In this document: positions 32,337-41,700 of the stretch, one piece after another
Position numbering within the stretch: position 1 is the stretch's first letter
Layout: every line of letters starts with the position of its first letter
Source of the DNA: Propionispora vibrioides
GTDB taxonomy: Bacteria > Bacillota > Negativicutes > Propionisporales > Propionisporaceae
DNA: 64,000 nucleotides
Reading direction: 5' to 3'
Assembly (NCBI RefSeq): GCF_900110485.1
Contig: NZ_FODY01000022.1
Coordinates: 1-64,000 of the forward strand
The notes under the pieces: generated by a model
What the model saw: the letters and a program-made list of their open reading frames with translations, nothing else
Told to the model about the DNA's origin: nothing
Databases searched by the model: none
Position numbers and translations under genes: made by a program

Positions 32337-34473
32337 ATTCGATAATAGTTTTTAAACTGTCGCCCTGTTTTATGGGAGAGGTATACTCGGTGGGCTGGTC
32401 ATTTAGGAGCAGGGTGACTTTGGCTGTTGGCGGCAGGGAACGGGGATTGAATCGGGCCGCCAGCAGCGCGTCGCTGATGATCGGGGCGGGCCTTTCCAAT
32501 GAGGTCAGTTCCAGCACGCTGCCCGAGGGGACCGGGGTGTTCGGCGTGCAGGGCTTACCGTTTAAGGTGATGGTGTGCTGCACAGTGGGGATGGAGCAGG
32601 GTTTGCCGTTAAAGTTGATAACAATCTGCCGTTCCGTTGCCGGGGCGATGCCGAGAATGTCGCTGGCTGTTGGCGCAGCAGGCGGCGTGAGGGTAATGGC
32701 ATCGCCAGGCTTGACTTTAGTCGACAGGCGGGCGGCTAATTCCTGGCCGCTACGGTGAATAACCGGCTGGGGGCGGACCTGGTAGCGCCGTTCTGTACCG
32801 TTGATTTGATAAATATACTCTATAGAGGAACCGGTGTGGCCGGTTGCTGCCAATACTTCGGCCAATGTGACCGGCAGTTGACAAATAACGGAGGCACGGT
32901 CGGTCAACTGGGTGTCGGCGGCGGCCGGTTGTCCGTTGACGGTAATGACCGGTTCAATGAGGCATTGGCTGTCGTTAAGGGTAATGGTATAAGGGGCGGG
33001 GATATCCATCACCTCGCTAAGGGCCGGCGACGGTGTGGTTCCGTCGATGCCGGGCGTGACGCGGAGAATATCGTTTTCGGCGACAGCATCGTCGTAGGAG
33101 GCCGGCTGGCCGTTGAGCAGAATAGAGCCTGGTGTACAGCGGGTGCCTGGTATAAATTTGGTCTGTCCGTTCACGCTAATGGTGATACCGAGGCCTGGCC
33201 GACCATGGAGACTGCGGATGTCAATGCCTGCTGCCAGCAGAGCGTCGGCGACTGTTAAATTGCCGAGGTTGAATAAATGGAGCGGAGTATCGTTTAAGGT
33301 AACGTTGACAAAGTTGAGTGTCCGGCTGCCTGACAGCTTTAAAATGCCCAGGGGAGTGACGGCGTCCGGTGTTTGGAGCGGCGCCGGAATGTTGACCAGG
33401 CCGTCGATGGTTTCCGGACGGCGGATGGCTACGCGCCCTGCTGGTACGTCCAAGGCCTGAGCCAGCGCTTCGGGCAGCATGGGTGTCAGTGAACCGCCGC
33501 CGACGAGCAATACTGCCTGTGGTGCCGTTGTATTGAGTTCGAGAATTTGTGTGGCAATCGCCTGGGCCAATTGGCCTACGGTGGGAGCGATGGCGTCGAG
33601 GATCTCCTGTACGCTTACTTTGTGTGTACAGCCGAGCACATCGACAAAAGACACTTTTTTTGTTTTACCGCTTAACTGGCGCTTTAATTTTTCCGCCACG
33701 TTGAAATCCAGCAAGTAGGATTGGGAAATGGCCTCGGTAATTTCATCGCCGGCACAGGGAACCATGCCGAAGCCGATGACCGAACCTTCCCGGGTAATGG
33801 CAACGTCGGAGGTGCCTGCCCCGACATCGACCAGCGTCAGGTTCAGGTGGCGCATGGTGGGCGGGATCAACACGCTGATGGCGGCAATCGGTTCGAGTGT
33901 AAGAGTTGCCATTTCCAGACCGACCGTCTGAATAGCCGATTGCAGGGAGTCAATAACCTGGCGCGGCAGGAAGGTTGCGATAATTTCAATGGTGGCGATT
34001 TTCCCGCGCTGCCCGATCAGACTTTTCAGCACCGATTGATCCAGTGAAAAAGTTACGACACTGTAGCCTACACAATAATACAGGGTAGGATCGGCTACGG
34101 CATTGGAGGTGGCCAGTTGGTGCTGGGCCGCCTGAATGGCGGCAAGCTCCAGGGCGTGTTCGTCCTCGGCGGTCAGAAGCCGGCCATGGGTTTCCAACTG
34201 GGCTGTCGAACGGATGGTGCATAAAGCCCGGCCGGCGGCGGCCACCGATACTTTTTTCAGCGGGCCGCAGTTTTGCTCCAACCGTTTTTTAACGCTGTCC
34301 AGGATGCTGGCGACTTCCATGACGTCGTGAATTTGTCCGTCCAGCATGGCCCGTGTGTGATGCTCCTGGCGGTCGGAGGCCAGCAGCCGGATGGCTGTAC
34401 CGGTTTGCTCGCCGACCAGGCCGATAACGCTGCGCGTGCCGATATCCAGAGCGAAAAACATTTGTTTTTGCAT
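32335..34473 (-). CDS. FtsA-like actin-fold protein with long repeat tail
   Basis: 712 aa, far longer than division FtsA (about 420). Residues 1-380 are an actin/HSP70-type ATPase: FALDIGTRSVIGLVGE (phosphate 1), an FtsA 1C-like insert, VDVGAGTSDVAI (phosphate 2), VLLVGGGSLTPMLPEALA (adenosine motif). From about 385 to 712 come several units of one pattern, a TVADALLAAG-like helix and then VNGQP...GDxI strands, resembling small beta-grasp (ubiquitin/ThiS-like) modules. No C-terminal membrane helix such as FtsA uses. Good RBS (GAGGTG) before ATG 34473. Function unknown; a cytoskeletal or envelope role is possible. Confidence 0.75.
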   Translation of the reverse strand: MQKQMFFALDIGTRSVIGLVGEQTGTAIRLLASDRQEHHTRAMLDGQIHDVMEVASILDSVKKRLEQNCGPLKKVSVAAAGRALCTIRSTAQLETHGRLLTAEDEHALELAAIQAAQHQLATSNAVADPTLYYCVGYSVVTFSLDQSVLKSLIGQRGKIATIEIIATFLPRQVIDSLQSAIQTVGLEMATLTLEPIAAISVLIPPTMRHLNLTLVDVGAGTSDVAITREGSVIGFGMVPCAGDEITEAISQSYLLDFNVAEKLKRQLSGKTKKVSFVDVLGCTHKVSVQEILDAIAPTVGQLAQAIATQILELNTTAPQAVLLVGGGSLTPMLPEALAQALDVPAGRVAIRRPETIDGLVNIPAPLQTPDAVTPLGILKLSGSRTLNFVNVTLNDTPLHLFNLGNLTVADALLAAGIDIRSLHGRPGLGITISVNGQTKFIPGTRCTPGSILLNGQPASYDDAVAENDILRVTPGIDGTTPSPALSEVMDIPAPYTITLNDSQCLIEPVITVNGQPAAADTQLTDRASVICQLPVTLAEVLAATGHTGSSIEYIYQINGTERRYQVRPQPVIHRSGQELAARLSTKVKPGDAITLTPPAAPTASDILGIAPATERQIVINFNGKPCSIPTVQHTITLNGKPCTPNTPVPSGSVLELTSLERPAPIISDALLAARFNPRSLPPTAKVTLLLNDQPTEYTSPIKQGDSLKTIIE

Positions 34474-34639
34474 CAGTACACCTCGAATGGAGAGTATCTT
34501 AAAATATTTACTATTTCGAGTTTAATAGACAATTTCCTCTTTGTTGTATGGGAAATTAAGCAGCCGTTGATTTATTTCCGGACATGTTTCTTATTGTCAG
34601 ACTTCGTTTGGGACGGTATGGAAAAAGCAAGTGAAATAT
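34474..34639. other. Gene-free stretch between divergent genes
   Basis: Holds the promoter regions of the FtsA-like gene (minus) and, further on, of the DegV gene (plus). No clear -35/-10 pair could be named. A decayed family A repeat begins near 34640. Confidence 0.4.
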
Positions 34640-34745
34640 CCCGGGGAACCGTAAAAACAGTTGGGCTAGTTTCGGGGTTTTGCTGACGTAGCCAGGCAGA
34701 AGGGATTCGTCTGGATGCACAGTGCGAATAAATCAGTGGTTCTCA
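34640..34745 (+). repeat. Family A foldback repeat, decayed copy 3
   Basis: The right end AATAAATCAGTGGTTCTC and the interior GGTTTTGCTGACGTAGCCAG match the family. The left part is shortened and altered (GGGGAACCGTAAAAACAG). Confidence 0.6.
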
Positions 34746-34798
34746 GCTAAATATGGTAAAATAAGAAAAACAGGAGGAGCGTTGGGGAGGTTAGTGTC

Positions 34799-35638
34799 AT
34801 GGCAGGTATTCATTTTGTGGTGGACAGTACGAGCCGGGTACCGGCAGCTATGCTGGCGGCTCATGACAATATTCATGTGGTATCTTTAAAAATTATTTAT
34901 GGCCGGGAAGAGTATCCGGAAACGGCGCTGGACGCCGCTGCCGTATTCCGTCTGTCCGGGGAGCATCATCAACATCCCCGGACATCCCAGCCGTCACCCG
35001 GCGATTTTATGGCCGTCCTTGAACCGTTGGCGGCGGCCGGTCAGTCGGTCATTGTTCTGACGCTGGCCGGTGGCTTGAGCGGTACCTTCCAGGGAGCGCA
35101 GGCGGTGACGCGGCAGTTGGCGGGAGCCAATATCTATGTGGTGGATTCCCAGTCGGTGGCCGGCGGTATGGTTAGCCTGCTCCAGGCCGGTCTGACGTTG
35201 GCTGAAAATAATTTGGAGGCCGGGGCGATTGCCGTCCGGCTGCGGCAAATGGCGGAAAAGAGCCAGGCCATTTTCATGGCCGGAACGCTGCAATATTTGC
35301 ACAAGGGTGGCCGGATCGGCGGTGCCGCGGCGTTGGTGGGCAGCATCCTGCAGATCAAGCCGCTGCTGTATTTGGGTCGGGACGGCCGGGTCGGCGTGCT
35401 GGATAAGGTGCGGACCCAGGGGCGGGCGTTGGCCCGTCTGGCCGATGAGTTAAACCGCTACAGCGGTCTGGAGTTCATTTCGGTGGCCCACATCGGCATG
35501 GAAGAGGAGGCGCAAGCCATGAAAGCGTTGCTGGGTGAACGCTTTCCCGGCGCAGCCGTGACTTTGGAGGAGTTGGGGCCGGTGCTGGCGACCCATCTGG
35601 GACCCAAGGTATTGGGGATTATCTATCGGGAACAATAA
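34799..35638 (+). CDS. fakB: DegV-family fatty-acid-binding protein (FakB-like)
   Basis: 279 aa. DegV proteins hold a fatty acid that the kinase FakA phosphorylates for phospholipid synthesis. Seen: FVVDSTSRVPAAML, TSQPSPGDFMAVL (the Ser/Thr pocket), LTLAGGLSGTFQGA and the GRIGGAAALVGSILQIKPLL stretch. RBS GGGGAGG at 34784-34790. The partner kinase gene begins 38 bp downstream, which supports the name. Confidence 0.88.
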   Translation: MAGIHFVVDSTSRVPAAMLAAHDNIHVVSLKIIYGREEYPETALDAAAVFRLSGEHHQHPRTSQPSPGDFMAVLEPLAAAGQSVIVLTLAGGLSGTFQGAQAVTRQLAGANIYVVDSQSVAGGMVSLLQAGLTLAENNLEAGAIAVRLRQMAEKSQAIFMAGTLQYLHKGGRIGGAAALVGSILQIKPLLYLGRDGRVGVLDKVRTQGRALARLADELNRYSGLEFISVAHIGMEEEAQAMKALLGERFPGAAVTLEELGPVLATHLGPKVLGIIYREQ

Positions 35639-35676
35639 GGGCTGCAATGATTTATTGCAGTCAGGGAGGGATTTGC

Positions 35677-37281
35677 ATGCCGCAGGCGGTAGAACTTATT
35701 TCCGGCAGTGATTTCCGGCGCATGATTGCCGGAGCGTACCGGACCTTTATGCGGGAGCATGAATATATCAATAATCTGAATGTATTTCCGGTGCCGGATG
35801 GCGACACCGGCACCAATATGCTGCTGACTCTGGGGGCGGTGGCCAAGGCGTTGGGTGATATAACCGAAGGCGATATCGGTGCGGCCAGCAAGCGGGCTGC
35901 CGACAGTGCCATTATGGGGGCCCGGGGAAATTCCGGGGTCATTCTTTCCCAACTGTTCCGGGGTATTGCCCGTGGTCTGGCCGGCAAGGAGCAGGCCACT
36001 TCGTCCGGACTGGGCAAGGCTTTTCAGTACGGTGTGCTGTATGCCTACCGGGCAGTGACCAAACCGGTGGAAGGGACTATTCTTACAGTGGCTAAGGGCA
36101 TTGCCAAGGGAGCCCATCAGGCTGTACGGGACGGGCGGCCTTTTGCCGACATCCTGATCGCCGCCATTGCCGCCGGGGAAAGTGAACTGCAAAGAACGCC
36201 TGAACTGCTGCCGACCTTAAAAGCGGCCGGTGTGGTGGATGCCGGCGGTTATGGCCTACTGGTCTTCTTACGAGGTTGCCTGGACGGGCTCAATGGAGAA
36301 TATGCCGGACCGGAGAGCGAAATGGCGAGGGAGCTGATCCTGGCTGATGGCGTGTCGGCCGAGGTGGTTCACCCATACTGCACCGAGTTTATTGTCAAAC
36401 CCTGCAGCATCACGGTAAAAGAGGCTCGCCGCGTGTTGTCGCCGCTAGGCGATTCGCTGATCGTGGCCGAAGGGACCGAGCTGTTGAAGGTTCATATTCA
36501 TACCGCTCAACCCGGCCGGGTGCTGGAGTCGGCCATTACCTGGGGCACTCTGCATGATATAAAAATCGACAATATGGCCGATCAAAAGGAACACCATGCC
36601 GGAGCAACTGGTAAGGTACCAGCCGGTGCCAAGCCGGCAGCCCTGATTTGTGTGGCGGCCGGTGAAGGGTTGACCGCCATGCTGCGGGAACTGGGGGCCG
36701 ATTTTATTATCACCGGCGGCCAGACGATGAACCCTTCGGTGGAAGACATGGTAGACGTCATTCATACCGGTAAGGCCGAGCGTTATATCCTGCTGCCGAA
36801 CAATAAGAATATTGTGCTGGCTGCCACGCAGGTGCAAAAACTGCTGCCTGACCGGGTGTCTATTGTGCCGACTGTTAACATTCCACAGGGGATGGCGGCG
36901 CTGCTGGCCTTTGATCCGCAACAGGACGTGGCTGCCAATGTGCGGCGGATGACCGAAGCGGCGGCCCAGGTGCGGGCAGCGGCCGTAACGGTGGCGGTAC
37001 GGGACAGCCACCTGGGAGAAGAGCTGGTGTCGGCAGGTTCCTATATCGGTGTCATTGAGCATCAGGTTCTGGTGCAGGCTCCGTCGCTGCAACAAGCGGT
37101 GACCAGCCTGCTGCAGGCCATTGTCCAGCCGGAAGATGAGCTGGTTAGTCTATATTACGGTGAAGGGGTAACCGCCGATGAGGCGCAGCAGATTGTGGAA
37201 CAAATTGGTTTGCCGCAGGCGGAAATTCAGCTCTACTATGGCGGGCAGCCCCATTATCTCTTTTTGGTCAGTGTGGAATAG
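35677..37281 (+). CDS. fakA: Fatty acid kinase FakA-like (DAK2/DegV-linked)
   Basis: 534 aa. The N-terminal DAK2/DhaL-type ATP domain has FPVPDGDTGTNMLLTL (metal-binding Asp residues) and MGARGNSGVILSQLFRG; the middle and C-terminal domains are typical of YloV/FakA. It would phosphorylate FakB-bound fatty acid. I take ATG 35677 after CAGGGAGGG; the in-frame ATG at 35647 lacks a site. Forms a unit with fakB and the FchA-like gene 29 bp downstream. Many Firmicutes place fakA beside recG and asp23 instead. Confidence 0.88.
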   Translation: MPQAVELISGSDFRRMIAGAYRTFMREHEYINNLNVFPVPDGDTGTNMLLTLGAVAKALGDITEGDIGAASKRAADSAIMGARGNSGVILSQLFRGIARGLAGKEQATSSGLGKAFQYGVLYAYRAVTKPVEGTILTVAKGIAKGAHQAVRDGRPFADILIAAIAAGESELQRTPELLPTLKAAGVVDAGGYGLLVFLRGCLDGLNGEYAGPESEMARELILADGVSAEVVHPYCTEFIVKPCSITVKEARRVLSPLGDSLIVAEGTELLKVHIHTAQPGRVLESAITWGTLHDIKIDNMADQKEHHAGATGKVPAGAKPAALICVAAGEGLTAMLRELGADFIITGGQTMNPSVEDMVDVIHTGKAERYILLPNNKNIVLAATQVQKLLPDRVSIVPTVNIPQGMAALLAFDPQQDVAANVRRMTEAAAQVRAAAVTVAVRDSHLGEELVSAGSYIGVIEHQVLVQAPSLQQAVTSLLQAIVQPEDELVSLYYGEGVTADEAQQIVEQIGLPQAEIQLYYGGQPHYLFLVSVE

Positions 37282-37310
37282 GCGGCAGCAGCTTAAAAGG
37301 AGAGTGCCTG

Positions 37311-37925
37311 ATGATTACAACACTTAGTATCCGGGATTATGCCCAAAATATGGCATTGCGGCAGCCGCCGCCCGGCGGCGGCAGTACGGCGGCACTCAGT
37401 GGTCTTTTGGGCGTCAGTCTGTTGGCGATGCTGATCAATTTGGTGCTGCCTGGCGCCGCAGCGGCGCTTGACGAACCGCAACAGCAATTGGCGGCGCTTC
37501 GTGAACGGCTGCTGTCGCTGGCAGAAGAGGACGCGGCTGTTCTGGCTGACGTGCTGGCTGTATTTCAATCAGGTGCGTCAGCCGTTCATGCTGATGACCG
37601 GGCGCAGGCGGTGCTGCTGCAGGCCGCTTGCGTTCCGCTGTCCATTGCCGAGAACTGCCTGCAGGCGCTGCAGGTGGGGGAGCGGGTATTGGCGGCGCTG
37701 CCACCTCACGCGCAAGGAGATTTGCTGACGGCTGCCCTGGCTTGCCAGACCGGCATTAAGGGGGCGCTGCTAAGTGTTGCCGCCAATCTTCCCTGGCTGG
37801 CCGATGCCGGTCAGGTGGAGGAGCTAAAAGCGCGGCTGCAGGCGGTCAACGAAAACCAAGGCCGGCTTGTGGCCGGTTTGACAGACAGTATATATGCGGT
37901 GCAGCCTTATCAAATATTGCGTTAG
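37311..37925 (+). CDS. FchA/FTCD-C-like protein (methenyl-THF cyclohydrolase or cyclodeaminase)
   Basis: 204 aa, formiminotransferase-cyclodeaminase C-terminal-like family, all helical. The family motif PPPGGGSTAALSGLLG sits near the N-terminus, and LAEEDAAVLADVL follows. Family members convert methenyl-tetrahydrofolate or release ammonia from formimino-THF; the activity here is not certain. RBS AAAGGAGAG. The stop TAG is formed together with the first bases of a family A repeat. Confidence 0.8.
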   Translation: MITTLSIRDYAQNMALRQPPPGGGSTAALSGLLGVSLLAMLINLVLPGAAAALDEPQQQLAALRERLLSLAEEDAAVLADVLAVFQSGASAVHADDRAQAVLLQAACVPLSIAENCLQALQVGERVLAALPPHAQGDLLTAALACQTGIKGALLSVAANLPWLADAGQVEELKARLQAVNENQGRLVAGLTDSIYAVQPYQILR

Positions 37926-38088
37926 GGAACCGCTGATTTAATGAACCTGCCGGCCTGGTGAGAGATTTTTTCGGCTGGCAAGGAAGTAAAACCACAGGAA
38001 TAGCGGTCTCTATTTCAAGGTTTTGCTGACGCAGCCAGACGGAAAATGATCCGCCAGGCTGTGCGGTGTGATAAATCAGTGGTTCCCT
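37924..38088 (+). repeat. Family A foldback repeat, copy 4
   Basis: 165 bp, ends AGGGAACCGCTGATTTA and AAATCAGTGGTTCCCT (inverted repeats with one mismatch), flanked by TA on both sides. An inner stem pairs CGGCTGGC with GCCAGACGG. The left end shares two bases with the stop codon of the FchA-like gene. Confidence 0.88.
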
Positions 38089-38102
38089 AGACAGCCACAA
38101 AT

Positions 38103-38143
38103 AAAGCCAGCCGATGCTGCTTATAGCAGTGCCGGCTGGCTTT
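38103..38143. terminator. Bidirectional terminator
   Basis: AAAGCCAGCCG / CGGCTGGCTTT with an inner GCTGC/GCAG stem, between the family A repeat and the end of tex. Confidence 0.75.
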
Positions 38144-38174
38144 GTGTTTGCGTTGAATGATAAATCCACCTATT

Positions 38175-40361
38175 TTATTGTTCTGTTTTGGCTTGTCTGA
38201 GGCTTAAACCGATCCGCTTGCGTTCTTCCTCCACGCTGATGACCACTACTTCCAGAATATCACCGACGGAAACGATGTCCAGCGGGTGACGGAAGGCCTT
38301 ATGGCTCAGCTCGGAACGGTGAATAAGGCCGTTTACTTTAATGCCGATATCGACAAAGGCCCCAAAGTCGGTCACATTCTGGACTGTTCCCTTAAGCCTG
38401 GTGCCGGGAGTGATATCGGACAGTTTCATGATATTCTTACGGGTCAGCGGCAGCGGTGTATCTTCCCGCGGGTCCCGGCCGGGTTTGGCCAGAGCGGCCA
38501 AAATGTCACGGACAGTCGGTTCGCCGGCCGCCAGTTCCCGGGCCAAAGCAGCGGCATCAGCAGACTGCAGCTTAGCCTGCAGGGCCGGCAGGCGGTCCCT
38601 GTCCTTCAGGTCGCCCGTGGTAAAGCCCAGACGGGACAGGATGTTTTCGGCTAATTCGTACGATTCTGGATGCACCGGGGTGTTGTCCAGTGGGTTGTCG
38701 GCATTGCGGAGCCGCAAAAAGCCGGCGCACTGGGTGAAGGCGGCCGCACCTAAGCGGGGGACTTTCAGGAGTTGCCGGCGCGATAGGAACGAACCGGACT
38801 GGTCACGGTAGGCCACGACATTTTTAGCAACGCTGGCGTTGATGCCGGCCACATGCTTCAACAGTTCAATCGAGGCAGTGTTCAGCTCGACGCCGACGTG
38901 GTTGACGCTGGATTCGATCACCTGGTCAAGCGTGTCACCCAGCTGTTTTTGATTTACGTCATGCTGGTACTGGCCGACACCGATGGATTTTGGGTCGATT
39001 TTAACCAGCTCGGCCAGCGGGTCCTGAACCCGGCGGGCAATGGAGACGGCACCACGGATGGACACATCCAGTTCGGGCAGTTCCTCTTTGGCCAGCTTGG
39101 AGGCCGAATAGACCGAAGCGCCGGCCTCATTGGTGATGATATAACGGACAGGCAGGTTGTGTGTATTGATCAGGCGGGACACACATTCCTCGGTTTCATA
39201 GGAAGCCGTACCGTTGCCAATCGATATCAGGCTGACGCCATGGGTTGTAATGGCGTCATGCAGCGTTACCAGGGCCCTTTCCTGCTGGGCGGCGCCCAGT
39301 GTGAGATAGAGAGTGTCTGTAGCCAGTACCGTACCGGTGGGACTGACAATCGCCATTTTGCAGCCTGTCCGGTAGCCGGGATCGAGTCCCATGATGGTAT
39401 GACCGGCTAGCGGCGCCTGCAGTAAAAGCTGACGGAGGTTGAGGCCGAACACCCGGATGGCCTGCTCTTCGGCATTTTCCGTCAACTGGGAGCGGATCTC
39501 CCGTTCCATGGCAGGGAACAGGAGACGTTTATAACCGTCAGCGATGGCCACTTGCAGGGTCTCGCTAAAAATTGAGCTGCCTGTAACGGTTTTCCGGACG
39601 ATAAAGGAAATCAACTGTTCATGGGGAGCGGTCAATGTGACTTTTAACATTTCTTTCTTCTCGCCGCGATTGACTGCCAGTACGCGGTGGGAGGGAATGC
39701 GCTTGACCGGTTCATGGTATTCCCTGTAGGTTAAGAAATCAGCGCCCTGTTCCTCCGGTACGGCCAGCTCGGTGGCCAGTTCAGCGTTCTGCCAGAGCTG
39801 CTTGCGAATGGCACTCCGGATATCGGGCTGTTCGCAGACTGTTTCGGCGATAATATCCATGGCTCCCGTCAAGGCGGCTTCGGCAGTGGGAATATCCTTG
39901 TCCGGGTTTATAAAGGCGGCTGCCTCCTCCAGCGGTGTACCGCTTTGCAACTGTTGAGCCAAAACAAGCATTGCCAGTGGCTCCAGACCCCGTTCCCGGG
40001 CTGTCTGGGCTCGGGTGCGCTTTTTGGGACGGAACGGCAGGTAGAGGTCTTCCAGGTCCTGCAGCTTACTACAGGACTGAATGGCTGTGGTAAGCTCAGG
40101 GGTTAGTTTTCCCTGTTCCTCAATGTTGCGCAGAATTTCTTCCTGCCGTTTAACCAGGTTGCGTAAATATTGCAGCCGTTCTTCGGTTGTGCGGATTTGT
40201 TCCTCATCCAGCTCACCGGTGGCTTCTTTCCGGTAGCGGGCGATAAAGGGGACGGTGTTGCCGTCGTCCAGCAATTTAATGACAGCCTCGATTTGGTAGG
40301 GTTTTACCTGTATTTCCCGGGCAATGAGCAAGGGAAGATCTTGTAACAGCAAAAAAATCAC
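38175..40361 (-). CDS. tex: Tex-family RNA-binding transcription accessory protein
   Basis: 728 aa, normal for Tex. N-terminal helical region with VPFIARYRKEATGELDEEQI, the YqgF/RNase H-like domain (GLDPGYRTGCKMAIVSPTG), HhH segments (HVAGINASVAKNVVAYRD, VPRLGAAAF), and a C-terminal S1 domain (GTVQNVTDFGAFVDIGIKVN). Binds nucleic acid and influences transcription; exact role unknown. The first codon is GTG at 40361; a TTG nine bases later, spaced better from AGGTGA, is an alternative start. A partial family A repeat lies just upstream. Confidence 0.95.
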   Translation of the reverse strand: MIFLLLQDLPLLIAREIQVKPYQIEAVIKLLDDGNTVPFIARYRKEATGELDEEQIRTTEERLQYLRNLVKRQEEILRNIEEQGKLTPELTTAIQSCSKLQDLEDLYLPFRPKKRTRAQTARERGLEPLAMLVLAQQLQSGTPLEEAAAFINPDKDIPTAEAALTGAMDIIAETVCEQPDIRSAIRKQLWQNAELATELAVPEEQGADFLTYREYHEPVKRIPSHRVLAVNRGEKKEMLKVTLTAPHEQLISFIVRKTVTGSSIFSETLQVAIADGYKRLLFPAMEREIRSQLTENAEEQAIRVFGLNLRQLLLQAPLAGHTIMGLDPGYRTGCKMAIVSPTGTVLATDTLYLTLGAAQQERALVTLHDAITTHGVSLISIGNGTASYETEECVSRLINTHNLPVRYIITNEAGASVYSASKLAKEELPELDVSIRGAVSIARRVQDPLAELVKIDPKSIGVGQYQHDVNQKQLGDTLDQVIESSVNHVGVELNTASIELLKHVAGINASVAKNVVAYRDQSGSFLSRRQLLKVPRLGAAAFTQCAGFLRLRNADNPLDNTPVHPESYELAENILSRLGFTTGDLKDRDRLPALQAKLQSADAAALARELAAGEPTVRDILAALAKPGRDPREDTPLPLTRKNIMKLSDITPGTRLKGTVQNVTDFGAFVDIGIKVNGLIHRSELSHKAFRHPLDIVSVGDILEVVVISVEEERKRIGLSLRQAKTEQ

Positions 40362-40370
40362 CTATTTTCT

Positions 40371-40454
40371 AAGGAACCGCTGTTGTAAGGTGCCTGTCGT
40401 CCCGATGAAAAAAGAACAGCCAGGACGCGCAGGGTGAATAAATCAATGGTTCCT
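40371..40454 (+). repeat. Family A foldback repeat, internally deleted copy 5
   Basis: 84 bp. Both ends are kept (AAGGAACCGCTG and CAATGGTTCCT), half of the interior is missing. It lies in the promoter region of tex. Confidence 0.7.
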
Positions 40455-40622
40455 AAAATTCTTCCATTATTATACCATATTCTTTATGGAATATAGCCGG
40501 TCTGGTGCCTTATGCCACTTAAAACATAGGAAAAGCTTTGTAAGACTTTTTCGTTCCCTCGGATGGAGGAACCGGGCATATCTAAGCAATGGCAGCAAAG
40601 AGGGACCGGAAAAAGGTGAAAA

Positions 40623-40673
40623 AACAGGCTCCTTTAGTCTGGCGACGGGATCGCCGGCTGGCAGGAGCCTGTT
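40623..40673 (-). terminator. Terminator of the HD-domain gene
   Basis: AACAGGCTCCT / AGGAGCCTGTT with an inner GGCGA/TCGCC stem; on the minus strand it ends in six T. It overlaps the stop codon at 40672-40674. Confidence 0.85.
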
Positions 40674-41700
40674 AGGCTTCAATTAACTCGGTAATGGTCA
40701 GCGTGGGCCGATAGACCAGGTTGATGTCCATTGCGGTCTGTCCCTGATTGTTAACAAGGCGGATGGTGGGCCGTAAAGGAAAATGCATCCGGTTGTTGAT
40801 CACATAGCCGGTTTGTCCGGTATTGAGACGGACCAGAGAGCCAACCGGATAAACCACTACGGTATGGAAAAAAGCCTTCAGCAAGTTCAAATCATATAAG
40901 GTATTGCCGGCGGACATCATCCGCTCCGATATTTCATGCAGCGGGGTTCCGTCCAGCATAGCCTGGGCAACATCCCGGTCATAGCGATTGGCAATCGCCA
41001 CCAGACGGGCCAATGGATGAATGGCCTGTCCGGACAAACCATTCGGTACGCCGGTGCCGTCATAATGCTCATGATGTTGGGCCGCGATGCCGGCAACGGT
41101 CTTACCGACACCTGCCTTCAGCAAAAACTGATAGCCCAGTGAGGTATGGAGATCCCCGGCCGGCAAGTTGTCGTCAGAGGCCAGGGGTATGACGTTCTTA
41201 CCGGTGTCGTGCAGAAGCGCCCCCAGTGCCAGGTCCCGCAAGATCGGGCGCGGCATCTTGAGATACAGCCCGGTAATAACGGACAGCAGGCAAACATTAA
41301 TGGCATGGTTGCTGTCATCCGGTGAAGGCTGGCGGACTTGGCAATTCATGATTTGCGGCATTTGCTGTTCCAAATGGGTAATGGTGCTATCGGTTGCTGT
41401 TGTCAGCCGGCGAAGTAAGACGCTGCGCTGCTCTGACTGCAGAAATTCCTCGGTAGTGGCTTTGAAAATATATGTAAAGCAATGGAGTAGTTCGGTTCGC
41501 AGGGAGGCCGTGATGACATCGGGCGGCCGCAGGGAATCGGCATAGGGATCGGTAACATACACATGTGGAATTCCAAGCTGTTTTAGACGATGAATATATG
41601 CCTCGGTTAAGGTAATTCCTTTTTCCAGTAATAGTTTGCCGGCTGTATCAGTGAGATCCTTGGCAAGCACCATACCGGTTTTCGCGTTTTCCACACGCAT
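40672..41700 (-). CDS. HD-domain protein with degenerate GYP motif
   Basis: 342 aa, same layout as the HD-GYP protein at 24993 (N-terminal AKTGMVLAKDLTDTAGKLLL, then HD). HD motif LLHDTGK is present. The GYP position reads DGTGVPNGLSG, with Val for Tyr, and HHEHYDG precedes it. The change may weaken c-di-GMP hydrolysis or shift substrate. Start ATG 41700, seven bases after GAGGTG; GTG 41709 is too close to that site. Single gene. Confidence 0.82.
   Translation of the reverse strand: MRVENAKTGMVLAKDLTDTAGKLLLEKGITLTEAYIHRLKQLGIPHVYVTDPYADSLRPPDVITASLRTELLHCFTYIFKATTEEFLQSEQRSVLLRRLTTATDSTITHLEQQMPQIMNCQVRQPSPDDSNHAINVCLLSVITGLYLKMPRPILRDLALGALLHDTGKNVIPLASDDNLPAGDLHTSLGYQFLLKAGVGKTVAGIAAQHHEHYDGTGVPNGLSGQAIHPLARLVAIANRYDRDVAQAMLDGTPLHEISERMMSAGNTLYDLNLLKAFFHTVVVYPVGSLVRLNTGQTGYVINNRMHFPLRPTIRLVNNQGQTAMDINLVYRPTLTITELIEA

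Noticed and set aside
33721-34047. Long plus-strand ORFs opposite the FtsA-like gene (also 32372-33460)
   Set aside because: Shadows of a high-GC coding strand. The FtsA-like frame has all actin-fold motifs.
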